This document shows, piece after piece, positions 16,285 through 16,327 of a stretch of DNA of 16,327 nt (positions are counted from its first letter, which is position 1; each line of letters begins with the position of its first letter). A model generated the notes under the pieces. That model saw only the letters and a list, made by a program, of their open reading frames with translations. It was not told where the DNA came from and searched no databases. Location: assembly GCA_964503475.1 (NCBI GenBank), contig CAZCZU010000049.1:1-16327 (forward strand). The letters are read 5' to 3'. The DNA is from CAZCZU01 sp964503475. Lineage in GTDB: Bacteria; Pseudomonadota; Zetaproteobacteria; Mariprofundales; Mariprofundaceae. The translations under genes were made by a program, and so were the position numbers.

Positions 16285-16327
16285 GACAATCTCCTGCTGC
16301 ACAGGCAACTGCCGTGCATGCCGCGAC

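Overview
This window comes from a chromosome of a moderately GC-rich gammaproteobacterium that is probably not enterobacterial. The evidence is the gene order tig-clpP-clpX-lon-hupB, protein sequences that closely track E. coli Tig, ClpP, ClpX, Lon, HU, HslU and YqjG, and a tRNA-Leu directly ahead of tig. There are no phage, insertion-sequence, integrase or CRISPR signatures, and most of the window is conserved core genome.

Region 1 (1-7077, minus strand) is the proteostasis block. It reads from right to left: a promoter, tRNA-Pro(TGG), tRNA-Arg(TCT), tRNA-His(GTG), tRNA-Lys(CTT), a strong terminator, tRNA-Leu(TAG), tig (trigger factor), clpP, clpX, lon, hupB, a terminator, tRNA-Val(TAC) and a tRNA-Asp(GTC) cut by the window edge. 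Tig binds nascent chains, ClpXP and Lon are the two main soluble ATP-dependent proteases, and HU is a nucleoid protein and a known Lon substrate in E. coli.

Region 2 (7104-9075, plus strand) is divergent from the tRNA operon. It holds hslV-hslU, a third ATP-dependent protease, closed by a two-way terminator. Region 3 (9074-11672, minus strand) holds two small transcription units: pirin plus a nitroreductase, and a cytochrome b561 plus a YceI-like periplasmic protein. A LysR-type regulator (11759-12655) diverges from the second unit across an AT-rich gap that carries a 10-bp inverted repeat.

Region 4 (12705-14168, minus strand) is visibly AT-richer. It encodes a small two-helix membrane protein, an unrecognised lipoprotein, and a small lipoprotein resembling the SmpA/BamE fold. 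Region 5 (14212-16284, minus strand) is a tightly overlapping three-gene unit: an unrecognised four-helix membrane protein, a hydrogenase-type b cytochrome, and a glutathionyl-hydroquinone reductase (YqjG family). This unit and the lipoprotein region are the least explained parts of the window. I found no clear-cut undescribed system; the redox operon in region 5 is the best lead.
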